Source: Carya illinoinensis (Eukaryota; Streptophyta; Magnoliopsida; Fagales; Juglandaceae). From it: a stretch of DNA of 64,000 bases. This document shows positions 59,457 to 64,000 of this stretch, one piece after another. Both the position numbers and the translations under genes were made by a program. The notes under the pieces were generated by a model. That model was not told the origin of the DNA. It saw nothing but the letters and a program-made list of their open reading frames with translations, and ran no database searches. How positions within the stretch are numbered: position 1 is the stretch's first letter; each line of letters begins with the position of its first letter. Location: positions 17,676,001 through 17,740,000 of the forward strand of contig NC_056755.1 in the NCBI RefSeq assembly GCF_018687715.1. Reading direction: 5' to 3'.

Positions 59457-62400
59457 GCGGAGGTATCGGACCTTATGCTTCCATCGCGGATCAATTTCAC
59501 AACGAAAGCCTCCCTTTCTCATCAGACCCCGCCTCCTCTCTCAGTCCGAACTCTGCTCGGTTACAACGCGGATTTTTTTGTCCTTCTTATCGTTTTATTA
59601 ACGAAAACTGAGAAAAGAGCCAAATTTAAATCACCTTCTTAATGTTCATTTTTATTACTATTGCAGAGCATACCAGTTAACCCAAAACCTTTCTTGAACA
59701 ATTTGACTGGGAAGCCAGTCATTGTGAAACTCAAATGGGGAATGGAGTACAAAGGTTTGCCGCTTCTTACTACTTGTAATTTTTATTTTCCAAATATTAT
59801 GTTTCTCCTCGGTTCTGTTTTTTTTTTTTTTTTCAATTTACTTCCCTTATCGAAGGGGTTTTGGTTATACATGTACTTAATGGGTTCTATTTCTCTTCTA
59901 ATTCTGTGTCTATTCTGTTTTTCTGTTAGGTTTTCTTGCTTCTGTGGATTCATACATGAACTTACAGGTGCTACTCGCTATTTTATTTGTTTCTGTATGC
60001 CTTCTTCAGCTTTGTGCCAATTTGAGTTTTTCGGACACTTTGGAGGCCTTAATTTTTAGGTTGTGCGACGTACGGGTTTAAAGAATGTAGAACCCATATC
60101 CATTCTAACATTTTTTTTTATATCCACTGAAACTAACTATGACGACAATAAATTGAGAATATCAAATTATGTAAAAAATGTAGATGGATTTAAGTCTTGA
60201 TGATAAAGCCATGGAAGATTGAGTTCCTGTTATTCGGTGACTCTCTAAGTTCCAAGATTTATTTTATGGCTCGTGCAATATCTTTATTGGGTCAAGTCTT
60301 AATATGATTTTGAAGATTAAGGCATTAAATGTCTAGGGTTAACAGCTTGCAGTTGGGTTTTTATTTCACAAGTTATTGTTGTTAGTTTTGTAATCAAGTG
60401 AAGATCTTTAATTTTTGTGATATTTGGTTGAGTCAAGACTAGAACTTTCCACGAGTCACCGAGTACTTTTGTTTATCTTTTCTGACTCCAATGTTTGGTT
60501 TTCATTGGGTTCTTGGTTCGTTAGCAAAATTAGGAGTCCTAATTCTCGTAGATGAAGTGAAACTCATTGTTCTACAAATGTTATACAAGTTATTAAAAAC
60601 TTAAGAGCCTTAAAAAATGTGATGTTGAGATTTTTGAGTTTTTTTGGTAAGGGTGTCTAGAGGGTTACTGTGATACCCCCATATGATAAGATTAAAATTG
60701 AGGGTAAGTGGTATATGAGATCCTACATTACTTGGGAATGAGAAGTTCTTGCTTTTTATAAGGTTCCAATGAGGCTTCAATTGTATTATTGACTTGTCCT
60801 TTTGGAGTATAGGCCATGTAGTTTGGGCCTTCCATTGAGGCATTACAAATGATATTAGAGCTAGGTTCCAACAAAAAATATGGGACTTGAACCATGCCAT
60901 CTACAACAGACAGACCCGACGAGGACGTTGGGAATTTAAGGGGGGTAGATTGTGATACCCCATATGATAAGGATATGGGTAGGTGGTGTATGAGATCCCA
61001 CATTGTTTGGGAAGGAGAAGTTCTTGCTCTTTATAAGGTTCCAATAGGGCTCCAATTGTATCATTGACTAGTCCTTTTGGAGTATAGACCATGTGAATTG
61101 GGCCTTCTATTGGGGTGTTACAAATGAGTGGTGTATGGGATCCCATATTGCTTGGGAAGTAGAAGTTCTTGCTCTTTATAAGGTTTCAATAGGGCTACAA
61201 TCATATCATTGACTAGTCCTTTTGGAGTATAGGCCATGTGGATTGGGCCTTCCATTGAGGCATTACAAATGGTATAAGAGCCTATCACAACCAGAAATGT
61301 GGGACTTGAGTCATGTCACCTACAACGGACAAGCCCGACATGGGCGTTGGGAATTTAAGGGGGGTAGATTGTGATACCCCCATATGATAAGATTCAAATT
61401 GAGGGTAGGTGGTATATGAGATCCCACATTGCTTGGGAATGAGAAGTTCTTGCTCTTTATAAGGTTCCAATGGGCCTTCAATTGTATCATTGACTAGTCC
61501 TTTTGGAGTATAGGCCATGTGGTTTGGGCCTTCCATTGGGGCGTTACAGTTGCTCTCCTTCACTCACTTCTTTGTCTTCTTCAGTGTCACTGTTCCCAAA
61601 CTTTGATCCTTTGTGTTAAATATTTTTTTGATTAGTAAGATAAATTATTTGGAATGAAGAAACTTGTTACACCTGAACACAAGTATACAAAAGATACACC
61701 TAATAAGCAAAAGGAAAAAGAACTAGAAATTCTTCAAAAGTAAAAATATAAAAAGCAGGAGCACTATGTGGACCACTATCTAATGGCAAAGTGTTAAGAA
61801 AGAATGAATTCAAGTCCAACACTGAATTTTTGCGATTTTCAAAACTATACTCATTTCTCTATCCAAATATGCTACATTAAACAAGAGGGGATTGTAATTT
61901 ACAATAATAACTGACGACTATTGAAATGCCCTTTCCAACATGCCAGGAGATCCACTACCCAATTTATCCCAAATAAGCAAGCAAAAATCAGGTTCCATAA
62001 GATGCTAGCAACTTCACAATGGTGTGCATCAATTCCCCCATCTCACTATTCTTATAAATGCAACATTGATTTATCACTTCATTGTGCCACTTCATATTAT
62101 CCATGATAAGTATCTTCTCTAAAGCTGCTGTCCAAACATAAAAATTCACTGGAGGAACCTTATTCCTCGAATTAAACTTCCAAGTGTTAGCGGACCTATC
62201 ATGAGCGCATAACTTGTAAAATGATTCACGTCCCCATCCTGATTCCCACCCAACTCGAACAAAATCATTTATGGAACAATGTGAAGAGACTCACCTCCTG
62301 GTTATTGGCCTACTTAACAAAATTAACTCACCACCGAAGATAATCATCCAAGAGTTGACAGTGATTTGCCACTTAGCATACTTAAAACAAGCAATTCTTA

Positions 62401-63117
62401 ATAACAACAAGAAGGCGCCTTTCAATGATTGATCTCCATATCACACATTATGCTAAAATCAGATCATGGACCCATCACCTAACCCAAATCTAGTAAAGCA
62501 GGAGAAATCCATACAGGCTCTTCTAATGTTATTTTGAAAACCCAACCTTGAAAGTCCTATTTACCTCATGAGAACTCTAATCTCCTCCAAAGTTCTCAAA
62601 CTTTGTGTCCTCTAGGACTCTCCAAGGTGGTCTCTTTCATAGGCATAACACCATAGCCATTTCCCCAAAATAGTTTGGTTAAAGACAATTCAATTTTCTT
62701 ACCACCTCAAAAGATGGAATTTAGGCTCTTCCCCCCACCTGCCCACAAAAAAGATCTCTGTTACATCTCAAGTTGGTTGGCAACTCCTGTCTGTAGTTGG
62801 TTATTTAGGTAATACAAATAGAGCTCTTGTAAAATTTCATGTCTTGGTAATCCTGTGTTCCTGTGTGTTTAAACCATGTTGATCGTGAGTATATTTTTGT
62901 ATATACTGAGCTATTTTTAGCTTCTCATATGAAGAGACATCTAGATGTTTGTTGTTTGATTCTATCTTAATTATTTTAGTAACTGCTAAAATTAATTATA
63001 AAAAAAATTAGTAACTGCTAAAATGATAATATGTATGAAATCTTATGTGCAGCTAGCAAACACTGAGGAATATATTGATGGGCAATTCACTGGAAATCTG
63101 GGAGAGATTTTGATCAG
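59407..63117 (+). CDS. SmF: Small nuclear ribonucleoprotein F (Sm-F), 5' part, four exons
   Basis: Sm-F is one of seven Sm proteins that form the ring on U1, U2, U4 and U5 snRNAs in the spliceosome. Exons read here: 59407-59409 (only ATG), 59667-59754, 59930-59967 and 63053-63117. The introns follow GT-AG and the joined frame is open. The protein opens [19 protein letters not shown]. It continues with the Sm1 motif ([20 protein letters not shown], then [13 protein letters not shown]) and reaches GNLGEILIR, where the Sm2 motif starts. That is 64 full codons plus two bases of a family size of about 86-88 residues. The missing last part should lie beyond 64000; nothing fitting is found in 63118-64000. 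Intron 3 is 3.1 kb and holds inserted repeats. Confidence 0.93.
59416..59452 (+). repeat. CT microsatellite in SmF intron 1
   Basis: A tc repeat starting six bases into the intron that follows the ATG. It forms a long pyrimidine run at the 5' end of the transcript. Confidence 0.9.
60669..61548. mobile_element. Tandem TRIM retroelement in SmF intron 3
   Basis: Short LTRs begin tgtgatacccc and end ttaca. The order is LTR 60669-60847, internal part, LTR 60951-61122, partial LTR about 61124-61267, internal part, LTR 61370-61548. Internal parts begin with tgatattagagc (60850) or tggtataagagc (61270), primer sites of the initiator-methionine tRNA. They end in aaggggggtagat, a polypurine tract. Flanking bases gttac and gttgc differ at one position. 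With LTRs under 180 bp and no coding capacity this is a terminal-repeat retrotransposon in miniature that has grown by recombination between copies. Confidence 0.88.
61640..62780 (-). pseudogene. Probable LINE fragment (reverse-transcriptase zinc-binding region)
   Basis: Minus-strand translation gives [21 protein letters not shown] and, further on, [13 protein letters not shown]. These resemble the zf-RVT region at the end of plant L1-type LINE polyproteins. The frame is broken many times, and the rest of the segment is too decayed to place. It lies antisense in SmF intron 3. Confidence 0.5.
62781..63052. other. End of SmF intron 3
   Basis: Unremarkable AT-rich intron sequence ending ttatgtgcag at the exon 4 acceptor. 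Confidence 0.6.
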
Positions 63118-64000
63118 GTGACATTAACCAAATGCTACGTCTCTGAATTAAGTTTTACATGGAATACTTATTGTTTGAGAGTACCTCTCTTGAAAACCCA
63201 GATGTTTGCTTTCTCTTGCTGATAGATTATATTTTTTTGTGTAATAAAAACTCAAGAGCCTTTTATATGAACTTCTAATCTTCCTTAGTAGGTATTGATG
63301 TCAAAACTGAAGAACCCTATGCTCTTTTGTTGATGGAATTGCATCTGTGTGTTTCTGTTGGTTTGGATCTCCCTGTGCAAGAGCTAAGGAAAGTGGTCTC
63401 ACTAGGAAATTAATAATGCTGTTGAAACTGATTAAGTCCTGGAAAATTGACTCGTTGCTGTTATGTGGGCTACTTTCCAATTTAGTTGATTTCAAGATGT
63501 AATTTTGTTGGATTCAAATCAGGGAATTGTTATGGACTGTTGTGCACTCATACAAAGATTTAAATGTAAAAGTTCTTAACTCTGGCAAAGTTCTTTTGCA
63601 ATCTTTGAAGCTTTGGGTGTTACACTCCTTCCAAATACTCTACATCAAGCACAAAGGACCATCCTTCTGAAACCTATGCCCACGACTTTCCCCATTATGA
63701 GTGTGGAATTTAAAGTGACATTAAGAGTCTTTTATGGGATTTACTATGAAATTGTTTTAAGTCATGTTAGGAGTCCTAGTCCTTGTCCTTGTCCTTGTAT
63801 GTTGAAAAGGATCAATGAGTACATATGAAAATGTCTAATGATATCAAAAACTTGTGACGTTCTAATGTAGCACACAGATGTTTCTAGGTTTATTAGATGG
63901 CGAACTATAGGGATAATATTCAGGATTTGCTGGAATATTATTGTGGACAATTTTCTCTTGTCCATCTTCCAAGTTGGGAGAGGCATTTTGATGTACCGTG
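63118..64000. other. SmF intron 4, incomplete
   Basis: Starts gtgaca after exon 4. No sequence for the remaining Sm2 motif is found to the window end. No inserted element is recognised. Confidence 0.65.

Noticed and set aside
59286..59522. Minus-strand frame with Arg-Glu repeats opposite the SmF start
   Set aside because: It is the reverse strand of the CT microsatellite and the SmF leader.
60610..61563. Several minus-strand frames with the shared words [10 protein letters not shown]
   Set aside because: They are repeated because the TRIM LTRs are repeated; they are non-coding LTR sequence.
63613..63828. Last exon of SmF
   Set aside because: The small frames after 63118 do not encode the expected Sm2 residues, so the exon is placed outside the window.
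1..64000. CRISPR array, tRNA or rRNA genes
   Set aside because: None seen by eye. The regular repeats are microsatellites, LTR parts or TRIM units. A tRNA search could not be run here.

Overview
The window is nuclear DNA of a flowering plant, most likely a woody eudicot. It is AT-rich and contains GT-AG introns, plant LTR retrotransposons primed by initiator-methionine tRNA, hAT and PIF/Harbinger remnants, and one host gene with a short split coding sequence. I see no bacterial genes, rRNA, tRNA or CRISPR array. A Fagales-type tree is a guess from the look of the repeats, not a demonstrated assignment.

Positions 1-24400: an old solo LTR (516-2671) is followed by a decayed hAT transposon with a ZMYM/TTF-type transposase (about 2989-24388). 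A Ty1/copia element of SIRE/Maximus type (F, 3085-20811, duplication aggtt) sits inside it. Within F, in the codons of the protease active site, sits a nearly complete Ty3/gypsy Tekay-type chromovirus (A, 6229-15549, minus strand, duplication tagtg).

Positions 24400-46590: a decayed Ty3/gypsy element (G, plus strand) is split by a 1.2-kb hAT-like element (24785-25998) and by a second Tekay element (B, 26353-46288). B's left LTR was entered by a third Tekay element (C, 28344-36600). Its right LTR was entered in the opposite orientation by a solo LTR (D, 43806-46232). All of these are supported by target-site duplications.

Positions 46590-59280 are low-coding DNA with small inverted-repeat elements, direct duplications and a decayed PIF/Harbinger transposon (ORF1 fragment and DDE nuclease with an intron). 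A 3.1-kb non-autonomous hAT element (55493-58628, duplication tttgcaga) carries one intact 142-codon gene.

Positions 59280-64000 hold the host gene for the spliceosomal Sm protein F, with four coding exons visible and the last one outside the window. Its third intron contains a tandem TRIM retroelement and a probable LINE fragment.

Two observations stand out. First, the intact 142-codon coiled-coil gene inside the hAT element has a clear homologue in antisense orientation between pol and the 3' LTR of copia element F. Both have a TATA box about 100 nt upstream of the start codon. Second, all three Tekay copies carry a 95-99 nt intron-like segment exactly at the gag/pol boundary. Reading through it ends Gag within four codons, while splicing would join Gag to the protease in frame.
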